NCBI RefSeq assembly: GCF_016734765.1
Contig: NZ_JAERQE010000005.1
Span: forward strand, 62,001 to 126,000
Length of the DNA: 64,000 bases
DNA from: Microvirga soli
Lineage (GTDB): Bacteria > Pseudomonadota > Alphaproteobacteria > Rhizobiales > Beijerinckiaceae
Direction: 5' to 3'
Shown: piece after piece, positions 26,832 through 35,406 of the stretch
Position numbering within the stretch: position 1 is the first letter of the stretch
How the letters are laid out: every line of letters starts with the position of its first letter
Notes under the pieces: model-generated
What the model was told of the DNA's origin: nothing
What the model saw: only the letters and a program-made list of their open reading frames with translations
Database searches by the model: none
Made by a program: the position numbers and the translations under genes

Positions 26832-29800
26832 ATGGCCGAATTTTTAGATAAGCCTTCAGCGACTGCGGCGGAGAATGTTGCTCGAATTCAAGCTGCTATC
26901 GAGAAAGCTCATCAGGAGTACATGGACAATCCCGATCCTAACAAGGTTCCGGTAAAGGTAACACTCGGTGTAGGTGAATGGCTCGTTACAGCCGATAAGA
27001 ACGTCCCTTCGAAAGGCGCAATCGAGCTTCCGTCAGGCGTCGAGTTGACCGGATCCGGCGACCGCGAAACGGTGATCAAGCTCGAAAACGACTTCAATGC
27101 CCGTATCAACGGCATCGTGCGCACGAAGCTTGAGACCGTGGACAATGTCATTGTCTCCAACCTCGTGATCGACGGCAACCGTGAGAACAACGATGGCCAT
27201 CAGGCCGGCTTCATCTGCGGCATCAAGGAGGACGGCACTGGGCGCACCCAATCGAACATCACCATCGACAATGTCGAGGTGATGAATTGCACGGCCTACG
27301 GGATCAATCCCCATGAAGTCACGACCAACATGGTCGTGAAGAACTCCGAAGCGCACCACAACGGCCTTGATGGCTTCGTCGCGGATGCGGTTATAGGTGG
27401 CTCCTACTCGAACAACCTGTCGTACAGCAATGACCGGCACGGCTTCAATATTCAGAACGAGACGAAGGACCTCGTACTCGCAAACAACGTAGCCCACGAC
27501 AACGGCTTCGGCATCAATCCAGAGACCGGCTTGGTCTATGGCGGCGCAGGAATCACCATTCAGCGCGGCAATATCCCTCCGGCAGGTTCAGCGACTATCC
27601 CATGGGTTACCGACATTCAGATCATCGGTGGCAAATATTATGGGAACAACAAGGAAGGTATCCTCGTCAAGCTTGCCGACAGCGTCACGATCGATGGCGT
27701 GGACGTTTATGGCAACCTGCGTCAGGGCGTGAGGATCGAGGGTTCGACCAACACGGTCCTGAAAAACAGCGAAATTTATAACAACTCGCAGGAACTCGCC
27801 AACGAGTACGACGAAGTCAATATCCGTCTGCGCAACGATTATGAGGATGGGAATGCGCAGAAGCTCCCGAAGACCTATTACTCGACCGGCACTCAGATCA
27901 TAGACAACGATATTTACTCCAACGGCGCGATCAAGGCTCGCTGGGGCATTCGGGAAGAGCCCACGAATGACGATGGCGGTCCGACCGGAACAGAAGCCAC
28001 CGGCAACACTATCTCAGGCATGGCTTCCGGATCCATCTCGATCCCCGGGCAGGTCAATCCCGTGACCGGAACCATCGGGGATGACACGCTGACCGGTACA
28101 GCCGGCGCAGATGAGATGAAAGGCTTTGGCGGCGACGACATTTACATCGTCAATCACAGCGGCGATGTGGCGGTCGAAGCTGCCGGTGAGGGCAACGACA
28201 CCATTTATGCCTCCATCAGTCACACACTCAAAGCGAATATCGAGAACCTCGTACTCACCGGCGTAGGCGCCATCAATGGTGACGGCAACACACTCGACAA
28301 TATTCTCGTCGGCAACTCGGCATCGAACAGGCTGAAGGGTGATGTCGGGAACGATACGCTCGATGGCGGCGCAGGCATCGATACGTTGGATGGAGGCGAC
28401 GGAAACGATATCTACTATGTCGATTCTTCAGCCGACATCATTATCGAGAAGGACCATCTCGGCGCGGGCGGAATCGACTCCGTGTTCAGCACGGCGAGCT
28501 ATAGCCTTTCGGTAGAGGTCGAAAACCTGACACTGTTAGGCTCAACTCACATCAACGCCACAGGCAACACGCAGAACAACATCCTAACCGGCAACTCAGG
28601 AAACAACATTATCGACGGCGACAAGGGCAGCGATGTCATGACCGGCGGCCTGGGTGACGACACCTACTACGTCGATCATACCGGCGATGTGGTGGTCGAG
28701 AAGCCCGGAGAGGGCATTGACCGCGTCAACAGCCACATCTCGTACACTCTGCGTGACAATCTCGAGCACCTCACGCTCCTGGAACCCACCATCGCCGGAA
28801 TTGGACCGGCCGTCGTCGGGACAGGTAACGATCTCAATAATGAGATCATCGGCAACAGCCTGGCTAACAAGCTGAATGGTGCCGGCGGTGACGATACGAT
28901 GCGAGGCGGTGCCGGCAACGATACCCTGGACGGCGGCGTAGGAAACGACACGGCCGTGTTCTCCGGCAATTACGCGAGCTACACGATCGCAGGGCTCCTC
29001 GCGAACCGAACCGTCGCCGGCACGACGGAAGGCACGGACACCCTACTCAATATCGAGGTCCTGAAGTTTGCAGATGGCATGCTCGTTGGTGACACATGGG
29101 TCCCGAACCCGGTTGCTCCGCCTCCTTCCCCTGCGCCGGTTACTCCGCCTCCGCCGCCTCCTCCGGTCGCAACCGGCAATGATGTCGTCCCCCGCGACGG
29201 TACGGCCTTCCGTAATACCCTCACCGGCAAGGACAACATCGACGACGTGATGAGAGGCCTGGGCGGCGACGACACGATCAGGGGCCGTGGCGGCAACGAC
29301 AGCCTCAGTGGCGGAGCCGATAACGACAGGGTCTACGGCGACGGCGGCGACGATAAGGTCAGCGGCGACGGTGGCAATGACCGCGTCTACGGCGGCTCCG
29401 GCAACGACCGGGCTTATGGCGGCTCCGGCAACGACAAGGTCTACGGCAACGCCGGACATGACCGGGTCTATGGCGGTTCCGGGCACGACACCGTCGATGG
29501 CGGGTCGGGCAACGACTGGGTCTACGGCGACAGCGGCAACGACAGGGTCTATGGCGGCACTGGCGATGACGTGGTCAATGGCGGGGCCGGCAACGATCGG
29601 CTCTATGGCGGCGCCGGCAACGATGCTTTCATGTTCAACACGCGGCTCGGAACCGCCTCGACGGACCGCAAGGTGAACTTCGACACGGTTGTCGACTTCA
29701 ACGTCAAGTACGACAGCTTCCTGCTCGACAACTCTGTCTTCAAGAAGCTCGGTAGCGGTACGCTCTCCAACCCGACGGAGTTGGACAAGGAGTTCTTCGT

Positions 29801-29963
29801 CGTCGGAAGCAAGGCCAAGGAGCGGGACGACCACCTGATCTACAACAAGAAGACAGGCGTTCTTTCTTACGATGCGGACGGCTCCGGATCGAAGGAAGCG
29901 GTGGAGTTCGCTCAACTAAGCAAGAACCTCAAACTGACCCACAAGGACTTCTTCGTCATTTGA
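26832..29963 (+). CDS. Secreted RTX protein with mannuronan C5-epimerase-like beta-helix
   Basis: A 1043-residue exoprotein. Residues about 60-400 form a right-handed parallel beta-helix resembling AlgE C5-epimerases (YGINPHE, then HHNGLDGFVAD and SNDRHGFN). About 415-740 are three DDxYxVD...ENLxLxG modules, about 750-785 a Pro-rich linker, and 809-933 thirteen exact nonapeptides plus a partial one. A C-terminal domain ends KDFFVI, typical of type I secretion. There is no Sec signal peptide. The DPHE catalytic motif of AlgE reads NPHE (Asn159 for Asp), so epimerase activity is doubtful and it may be a polysaccharide-binding or lyase-like relative. AAGGA precedes the ATG. No secretion ABC/HlyD genes occur in the window. 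Confidence 0.88.
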   Translation: MAEFLDKPSATAAENVARIQAAIEKAHQEYMDNPDPNKVPVKVTLGVGEWLVTADKNVPSKGAIELPSGVELTGSGDRETVIKLENDFNARINGIVRTKLETVDNVIVSNLVIDGNRENNDGHQAGFICGIKEDGTGRTQSNITIDNVEVMNCTAYGINPHEVTTNMVVKNSEAHHNGLDGFVADAVIGGSYSNNLSYSNDRHGFNIQNETKDLVLANNVAHDNGFGINPETGLVYGGAGITIQRGNIPPAGSATIPWVTDIQIIGGKYYGNNKEGILVKLADSVTIDGVDVYGNLRQGVRIEGSTNTVLKNSEIYNNSQELANEYDEVNIRLRNDYEDGNAQKLPKTYYSTGTQIIDNDIYSNGAIKARWGIREEPTNDDGGPTGTEATGNTISGMASGSISIPGQVNPVTGTIGDDTLTGTAGADEMKGFGGDDIYIVNHSGDVAVEAAGEGNDTIYASISHTLKANIENLVLTGVGAINGDGNTLDNILVGNSASNRLKGDVGNDTLDGGAGIDTLDGGDGNDIYYVDSSADIIIEKDHLGAGGIDSVFSTASYSLSVEVENLTLLGSTHINATGNTQNNILTGNSGNNIIDGDKGSDVMTGGLGDDTYYVDHTGDVVVEKPGEGIDRVNSHISYTLRDNLEHLTLLEPTIAGIGPAVVGTGNDLNNEIIGNSLANKLNGAGGDDTMRGGAGNDTLDGGVGNDTAVFSGNYASYTIAGLLANRTVAGTTEGTDTLLNIEVLKFADGMLVGDTWVPNPVAPPPSPAPVTPPPPPPPVATGNDVVPRDGTAFRNTLTGKDNIDDVMRGLGGDDTIRGRGGNDSLSGGADNDRVYGDGGDDKVSGDGGNDRVYGGSGNDRAYGGSGNDKVYGNAGHDRVYGGSGHDTVDGGSGNDWVYGDSGNDRVYGGTGDDVVNGGAGNDRLYGGAGNDAFMFNTRLGTASTDRKVNFDTVVDFNVKYDSFLLDNSVFKKLGSGTLSNPTELDKEFFVVGSKAKERDDHLIYNKKTGVLSYDADGSGSKEAVEFAQLSKNLKLTHKDFFVI
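29256..29630 (+). repeat. Tandem 27-bp repeats encoding RTX nonapeptides
   Basis: Thirteen in-frame 27-base units encode GGxGNDxxx-type calcium-binding nonapeptides, followed by one partial unit (GGAGNDAF). The units are diverged at the DNA level, mostly at third positions, and are part of the coding sequence. Confidence 0.95.
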
Positions 29964-29979
29964 TGACGTCCCACAGGAG

Positions 29980-30009
29980 AGCCCCGGGCCGAAAGGTCCG
30001 GGGCTTTTG
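29980..30009 (+). terminator. Intrinsic terminator of the RTX gene
   Basis: AGCCCCGGGCC-gaaa-GGTCCGGGGCT forms an 11-bp stem (one G-U pair) closed by a stable GAAA tetraloop and followed by TTTTGCTTT. It starts 17 bases after the stop codon. Confidence 0.93.
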
Positions 30010-30173
30010 CTTTCGGTTCTGACCGCCCACGCTGGCTCTCCTCGACCAAGCCACTGGATCTCGGTGGAGTGATCGGAAGGGTAGGTGACAATCCACATCG
30101 TCATCTATAAATACGAGGCAGTTTCACGTCAAATAGAAACAAATAATATATTTCACATTTGAAAGACGATAAT

Positions 30174-31550
30174 ATGGCGGCCCATGGAGCCTTGGACCTG
30201 ATCGGCCGGACACCCCTGGTTGAGGTCACGAGCCTTGATACCGGTCTTTGCAAGCTCTTCCTCAAGCTTGAGAGCGCCAATCCAAGCGGCTCCATCAAGG
30301 ACCGGCCGGCGCGAGCCATGATCGAAGCCGCCGAAGCCGATGGCCGCCTGAAGCCCGGCGGCACCATCATCGAGGCCACGGCCGGCAACACCGGCGTCGG
30401 CCTCGCCCTGGTCGGTGCTAGCAAGGGCTACCGGACGCTCCTGGTGGTGCCGGACAAGATGTCCCGGGAGAAGGTGCTGCACGCCAAGGCGCTCGGTGCC
30501 GAGGTGGTGATCACCCGCTCGGACGTGGGCAAAGGCCACCCGGACTACTATCAGGATCTCGCCCAGACGATTACCGGCCGGACCCCGGGCGCCGTCTACA
30601 TCAACCAGTTCGAGAACCCGGCCAATCCGGCGGCCCACGAGGCGAGCACCGGCCCCGAGATCCTCGAGGGGATGGACGGCGATGTGGATGCCGTCGTGGT
30701 CGGCGTCGGCTCGGGTGGAACGCTCACCGGCGTCGGGCGCTACCTGAAAAAAACATCGCCGAAGACCGCCATGGTGCTGGCCGACCCCGCTGGCTCGATC
30801 CTCGCGCCGCTGGTCGAGACAGGTCAGATGACCGAGGCCGGCTCGTGGGCTGTGGAAGGAATCGGCGAGGATTTCGTGCCGACGAACTGCGACCTTTCCC
30901 TGGTCAGGAAGGCCTATTCCATCACCGACAAGGAAAGCTTCTCGGCCGCCCGCGAACTGTTGCGCAAGGAGGGGATCCTGGCGGGCTCCTCTTCCGGCAC
31001 GCTCTTGGCTGCGGCGCTCCGGTATTGCCGCGAGCAGACGGAGCCGAAGCGTGTCGTCACCCTCGTCTGCGACACGGGCGCCAAGTATCTGTCGAAGGTG
31101 TTCAACGATGCCTTCATCGCCCAGGAAGGCTGGCTCGACCGCAAGGTGACCGGCACGTCGCGCGACGTGGTGATCAACCCGTTTGGCGAAGGCGCCACCA
31201 TCTTCGTCTCTCCTGGCGAGACCCTGCGCTCCGCCTTCGCGCGCATGCGTTCCTCCGACGTATCGCAGTTGCCTGTGATCGATGAGGGCCGCGTGGTCGG
31301 GCTGGTCGACGAGGGCGATATCCTCGACGCACTGGTGGCCAACGAAGGTGCGCCGCAGAATGTCTTCAACAAGCCGGTGGGGGACGTGATGGTGACGCGC
31401 CTGCAGACCATCTCGGCCGATGCTCCGGTCAGGGAGCTCCTGCCCCTCTTCGCCGCCGGCCTCGTGCCGGTGATCATGGAGGGCGATGCCTTCGTGGGCC
31501 TCGCCACCCGCATCGACCTCATCAACTACTTCCGGATCCAGGCCCAATGA
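30174..31550 (+). CDS. Cystathionine beta-synthase
   Basis: PLP enzyme condensing serine (or activated serine) with homocysteine to cystathionine, the first step of reverse transsulfuration. The 458-residue protein has the fold-type II core with PLP lysine Lys42 in NPSGSIKDRPA, the phosphate loop EATAGNTGVGLA and VGSGGTLTGV, then a C-terminal CBS-domain pair (residues about 335-455: RSAFARMRSSDVSQLPVIDE and LFAAGLVPVIMEGD). The CBS pair separates it from plain cysteine synthase. It overlaps the following gamma-lyase-type gene by 4 bases. A TTG 15 bases upstream is an alternative start. Confidence 0.9.
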   Translation: MAAHGALDLIGRTPLVEVTSLDTGLCKLFLKLESANPSGSIKDRPARAMIEAAEADGRLKPGGTIIEATAGNTGVGLALVGASKGYRTLLVVPDKMSREKVLHAKALGAEVVITRSDVGKGHPDYYQDLAQTITGRTPGAVYINQFENPANPAAHEASTGPEILEGMDGDVDAVVVGVGSGGTLTGVGRYLKKTSPKTAMVLADPAGSILAPLVETGQMTEAGSWAVEGIGEDFVPTNCDLSLVRKAYSITDKESFSAARELLRKEGILAGSSSGTLLAAALRYCREQTEPKRVVTLVCDTGAKYLSKVFNDAFIAQEGWLDRKVTGTSRDVVINPFGEGATIFVSPGETLRSAFARMRSSDVSQLPVIDEGRVVGLVDEGDILDALVANEGAPQNVFNKPVGDVMVTRLQTISADAPVRELLPLFAAGLVPVIMEGDAFVGLATRIDLINYFRIQAQ

Positions 31551-32707
31551 CCGCCCGCAACCAGCTCGATTTCGCCACCCGCTGCATCCATGCGGGCCAG
31601 TCGCCGGATCCTACAACCGGCGCGGTGATGATGCCGATCTACGCCACCTCCACCTTCGCGCAGGAGAGCCCTGGCGTTCACAAGGGCTTCGAATACGCCC
31701 GCTCACAGAATCCGACCCGCATGGCCTTCGAGCGCTGCATCGCGGATCTCGAAGGAGGCTCGGCAGCCTTCGCCTTCTCCTCGGGGCTTGCCGCGAGCGC
31801 GACCGTGCTCGACATGCTGGAGCACGGCTCGCATATCGTTGCTTCGGACGATCTCTATGGCGGCACGCGCCGCCTCTTCGAGCGGGTGCGCCGGAAGTCG
31901 GCCGGGCTCGACATCACGTATGTCGATCTTGGCGATGCCGATGCGGTGAAGGCGGCCCTGCGCCCCAACACCAAGCTGGTCTGGGTCGAGACGCCCACGA
32001 ACCCGCTCCTGAAGCTCGCCGACCTCGAAGCCATTGCGGCCGCCACGCGCGGGCACGGCACCTGGCTTGTTGCCGACAACACCTTCGCCAGCCCTTGGGT
32101 CCAGCGTCCGCTCGAGTTCGGCTTCGACATCGTGGTGCATTCCACCACCAAGTACCTCAACGGCCATTCCGACATGGTCGGCGGCGTGGTGATCGTCGGC
32201 CAGAACCAGGAGATCCGCGAGAAGATCGCGTTCCTGCAGAATGCCGTCGGTTCGGTCTCCGGCCCCTTCGACAGCTTCCTGGCCCTGCGCGGCCTCAAGA
32301 CCCTGTCGCTGCGCATGGAGCGGCACTGCACCTCGGCGCTCAAGATCGCGCAGTTTCTGGAAGCTCACTCAGGTGTCGACGGCGTGATCTATCCGGGCCT
32401 CGCATCGCATCCGCAGCATGAGCTGGCCAAGCGCCAGATGCGCGGCTTCGGCGGCATCATCACCGCCCGCATCAAGGGTGGGCTCGACGGCGCGACGCGC
32501 TTTCTGGAGCGTTGCCAGCTCTTCACGCTCGCCGAGAGCCTCGGCGGCGTGGAAAGCCTCATCGAGCACCCGGCGATCATGACCCATGCGTCTGTGCCGG
32601 CGGAGGTGCGGGCTGAACTCGGCATCGACGACGGGCTCGTGCGCCTGTCGGTCGGCATCGAGGATGCTGACGACCTGATCGAGGATCTGCGCTCCGCGCT
32701 CTCATAG
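31547..32707 (+). CDS. Cystathionine gamma-lyase-type PLP enzyme
   Basis: Member of the Cys/Met-metabolism PLP family, 386 residues. The internal aldimine lysine is Lys202 in HSTTKYLNGHSD, and YARSQNPTR, SSGLAASATVL, ETPTNPLLK and DNTFASPWVQRPL are all family blocks. Next to cystathionine beta-synthase, the best reading is cystathionine gamma-lyase, giving cysteine, 2-oxobutanoate and ammonia. Cystathionine gamma-synthase or O-acetylhomoserine sulfhydrylase cannot be excluded from sequence alone. The two genes share an ATGA overlap, implying one mRNA and matched levels. Confidence 0.85.
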   Translation: MTARNQLDFATRCIHAGQSPDPTTGAVMMPIYATSTFAQESPGVHKGFEYARSQNPTRMAFERCIADLEGGSAAFAFSSGLAASATVLDMLEHGSHIVASDDLYGGTRRLFERVRRKSAGLDITYVDLGDADAVKAALRPNTKLVWVETPTNPLLKLADLEAIAAATRGHGTWLVADNTFASPWVQRPLEFGFDIVVHSTTKYLNGHSDMVGGVVIVGQNQEIREKIAFLQNAVGSVSGPFDSFLALRGLKTLSLRMERHCTSALKIAQFLEAHSGVDGVIYPGLASHPQHELAKRQMRGFGGIITARIKGGLDGATRFLERCQLFTLAESLGGVESLIEHPAIMTHASVPAEVRAELGIDDGLVRLSVGIEDADDLIEDLRSALS

Positions 32708-33178
32708 AATTCGAGCCTGTTCTCTATGACCTCCCCGGCTTACATCCGTGAGAGTCAGGACGTGTTTCCCTTGTCAAAAAGCCAGCATCTTGGGGCCCGC
32801 AGCTTTGTGCTGCGAGCCTTGCGGGTGAGATCGAGGGTGGCGCGAATGGCAGCCCGGCTCGATGATGGATGGTGAAAGGGAAGAGCCGAACTGTCTCTTC
32901 GCGCACGGCTTCTTTAGGCGTTCAGGTGAGGCCGGCCCGGTGACCGTTCCAGGCGGGGTCCGTCTGCTCGACGGGGGCCTTGAACCGATTCCGACCACCG
33001 ACCCGCAACCTGGGCCTCCTGTCGGTGAAGCTTGCGAGGCCGCACCACAGGACCGTGCCTGCTCCCACACTGCGACGCCTCGCGAGCGCGCCCCTCGTCA
33101 GGAGCAGATCTAAGCAACCTTGTAGCCGAGGGTAGGATCAAAGTCAAGAACAAAAGAAGAACATCAGCCCTGACATTG
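32708..33178. other. Non-coding interval between the gamma-lyase-type gene and hutC
   Basis: 471 bases between converging transcription units. No gene with convincing codon use, no RNA gene and no clear terminator was seen. Confidence 0.6.
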
Positions 33179-33883
33179 TCACGCCACCGGCGAAAACCGT
33201 CCGGCGAGTTGATGCCGGTCACCGGGATAGGTGATGCGCGCCTCGGTTACGAATGCGCCCGCCTGCCATGTGCGCCGTTCCAGCATGAGGCAGGCTGCGC
33301 CCGTTTGGATCTGCAGTTTTTTCGCCATGGCACCGTCTGCATTGACGGCACGGACGATATGCTCCGCATCCGTCCACGGTACGCGCCGCAGCAGCCACGT
33401 GCCTGGCGGATCATCCTTGAATGTTTCCTTGTCGGCTTCGGGCACGGTGGCGAGGTTGATCAGGCGCTGCTCGAGCGCCTGAGGCACGTCGTCCATCACG
33501 TGAAGGGTCAAGAGGCAAAGCATCTCCGTGCCCGGCGGCAGGCCAGTGCGCAGCGCGGCAGCGGCGTCGATGGGCTCGATGGAGCGGCTCAGGATCTTGA
33601 AGCGATACTCAACCCCGGCGCGCGCCGCGTCGAGGGCGAAATCCTGGATCTGGAGCACCGCCTGCTGATTGCTCGGCTCCGCCACAACGGTGCCTGCGCG
33701 GCGCCGCCGGGTAATGAGGCCGTTGGCGGCAAGCGTCGAAAGCACCTTGTTCACCGTCATGCGCGAGCAGCCGTATTGGCCCATCAATTCGTGTTCGAAG
33801 GGGATGCGATGCCCCGGCGCCCATTCGCCGGACATGATCCTGGCCTCGATATCGTCGCGAATGCGCTGATGCAGATGTTTCAT
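33179..33883 (-). CDS. hutC: Histidine utilization repressor HutC (GntR family)
   Basis: A GntR/HutC-subfamily repressor of 234 residues. The N-terminal winged helix (PFEHELMGQYGCSRMTVNKV, then LITRRRRAGTVV) is followed by the UTRA effector domain (residues about 85-230: ILSRSIEPIDAAAALR ... LMLERRTWQAGAFVTEARIT) that in characterised HutC proteins binds urocanate. It lies 11 bases downstream of hutF on the same strand, opposite to hutIHGU. A 12-bp palindrome-like motif in the divergent hut promoter and ahead of the ABC transporter genes is its likely operator. GAGAGAAAG precedes the ATG. Confidence 0.93.
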   Translation of the reverse strand: MKHLHQRIRDDIEARIMSGEWAPGHRIPFEHELMGQYGCSRMTVNKVLSTLAANGLITRRRRAGTVVAEPSNQQAVLQIQDFALDAARAGVEYRFKILSRSIEPIDAAAALRTGLPPGTEMLCLLTLHVMDDVPQALEQRLINLATVPEADKETFKDDPPGTWLLRRVPWTDAEHIVRAVNADGAMAKKLQIQTGAACLMLERRTWQAGAFVTEARITYPGDRHQLAGRFSPVA

Positions 33884-33894
33884 ACTGCTTTCTC

Positions 33895-35253
33895 TCAGGC
33901 CAGGATGCGGGCCAAAGCCTTCGCGTAGCGAGCGCGGATCGCGTCGCGATCCACATGCAGGCCGCCACTTACCACAGGCTTGCCCGCGACGAACACCGTA
34001 TCGATGGCGGCCTTGCCGGCCACGAACACGTATGCATCGAGCCAACGGTCACCCGAGACGGCGGCGAGATCGGGATGATCGGCATCGAGTACGACGAGGT
34101 CGGCACGATGCCCCTCTGCAATGGCACCGATCGGTCGGCCTAGCGCCTGAGCTCCGCCTGCCAGTGCTTTCTCATAGAGGCTGCGCCCTGTCGATTGCCC
34201 TTCGCGTTCGGCCAGCACGTTGCGCGCACGATGCTTGAGGCGCTGGCTGTACTCGAACTGCTTGAGTTCCCCTGGGGCCGTAATTTCGATGTTGGAATCC
34301 GACCCGACGCCGAAGCGTCCGCTGCTCGCCAGATAGTCCACGCCCTCGAAAATGCCGTCCCCGAGATTGGCCTCCGTGATCGGGCACAGGCCGGCCACCG
34401 CGCCGCTCGCAGCGATACCCTTGATCTCCTGCGCATCGAGATGCGTGGCGTGAATCAGGCACCAGCGGCGGTCGACGGGGGCATGATCGAGCAGCCACGC
34501 GACCGGGCGCTGCCCTGACCATGCGAGGCAATCTTCAACTTCCTTCACCTGCTCGGCGATGTGGATATGGACCGGCCCCTCGCCTGCCATCGCGACGATC
34601 TCGTTCAGGCTCTCGGGTGTTGCGGCTCGCAGGCTGTGCGGCGCGATGCCCACAACCGCATCGTCGAGTCCGGCGACGGCTTTGCGAGCGCCTTCGAGCA
34701 ATCGGGCATAGCTCTCCACATTGTTGATGAAGCGGCGCTGCCCCTCTGCCGGTGCGGCGCCGCCGAAGCCGCCCTGCGCATAGAACACGGGCAGAAGAGT
34801 CAGCCCCATGCCTGTCTCTTGCGCGGCCGCGGCGATCCGCCCGGAGAGTTCCGCGATGTCGCCATAGGGACGGCCTTCGGCATCGTGGTGCAGGTAATGG
34901 AACTCGGCGAGAGCCGTGAACCCGCCCTCCAGCATTTCCATCATGGCGAAGGCTGCAATCGCCTCCACATCGTCCGGCGTGAGCTTGCCAAGGAAGCGGT
35001 ACATCACCTGCCGCCACGTCCAGAAGCTGTCGCCTTCAGGCCCACGGGTTTCGGCCAGTCCCGCCATGCCGCGCTGGAAGGTGTGGCTGTGCAGGTTGGG
35101 GAGCCCGGGAAGCGTAACGCCAGCCACAGGCTCGCGGCCCTCGGCGGAAGCCTCGGGGTGTAGGGCGGCGATCGTGCCTCCCTCGATATCCAGACCGACA
35201 TTCCGAGCCCAGCCGCCGGGCAGGAGAGCGTGATCGAGAATGAGCCTGCGCAT
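33895..35253 (-). CDS. hutF: Formimidoylglutamate deiminase HutF
   Basis: Zinc amidohydrolase that converts N-formimidoyl-L-glutamate to N-formyl-L-glutamate plus ammonia, the fourth step of the five-step Hut route. The 452-residue TIM-barrel protein has the metal motif HSHTFQRG, the substrate region TWRQVMYRF, APHSLRA, HIHIAEQ and the late GVGSDSN aspartate. Together with HutG it makes the pathway end in formate and glutamate, not formamide. The start has AAGG nine bases upstream, and an in-frame upstream extension is not conserved-looking. It is co-transcribed with hutC. Confidence 0.95.
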   Translation of the reverse strand: MRRLILDHALLPGGWARNVGLDIEGGTIAALHPEASAEGREPVAGVTLPGLPNLHSHTFQRGMAGLAETRGPEGDSFWTWRQVMYRFLGKLTPDDVEAIAAFAMMEMLEGGFTALAEFHYLHHDAEGRPYGDIAELSGRIAAAAQETGMGLTLLPVFYAQGGFGGAAPAEGQRRFINNVESYARLLEGARKAVAGLDDAVVGIAPHSLRAATPESLNEIVAMAGEGPVHIHIAEQVKEVEDCLAWSGQRPVAWLLDHAPVDRRWCLIHATHLDAQEIKGIAASGAVAGLCPITEANLGDGIFEGVDYLASSGRFGVGSDSNIEITAPGELKQFEYSQRLKHRARNVLAEREGQSTGRSLYEKALAGGAQALGRPIGAIAEGHRADLVVLDADHPDLAAVSGDRWLDAYVFVAGKAAIDTVFVAGKPVVSGGLHVDRDAIRARYAKALARILA

Positions 35254-35339
35254 CGCTGACACCCTTGCTGCGGAACGGCCTGACCTTGGCAGCCGCCAAA
35301 AAGCCATGCCGCCACCCGACCATCAGAGCCGATCGAATA

Positions 35340-35380
35340 CGTCTAGACAATATCGATTGTTTGCTTTTATGTATAGACAT
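35340..35380. promoter_or_regulatory. Divergent hut promoter region with HutC operator candidates
   Basis: ATGTATAGACAT at 35369-35380 recurs as its exact reverse complement at 41293-41304 before the transporter genes. A degenerate copy, CGTCTAGACA, lies at 35340-35349. Both sit between hutF and hutI, where HutC should act. Confidence 0.75.
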
Positions 35381-35406
35381 AATTGCAAACGAACCGGAGC
35401 AGGAAC

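Noticed and set aside
29256..29630. CRISPR-like array
   Set aside because: The regular 27-base units are in frame, encode RTX nonapeptides and have no distinct spacers.
30010..30173. SAM riboswitch before the cystathionine beta-synthase gene
   Set aside because: The AT-rich leader shows no SAM-I, SAM-II or SAH-type helices or conserved core by eye.
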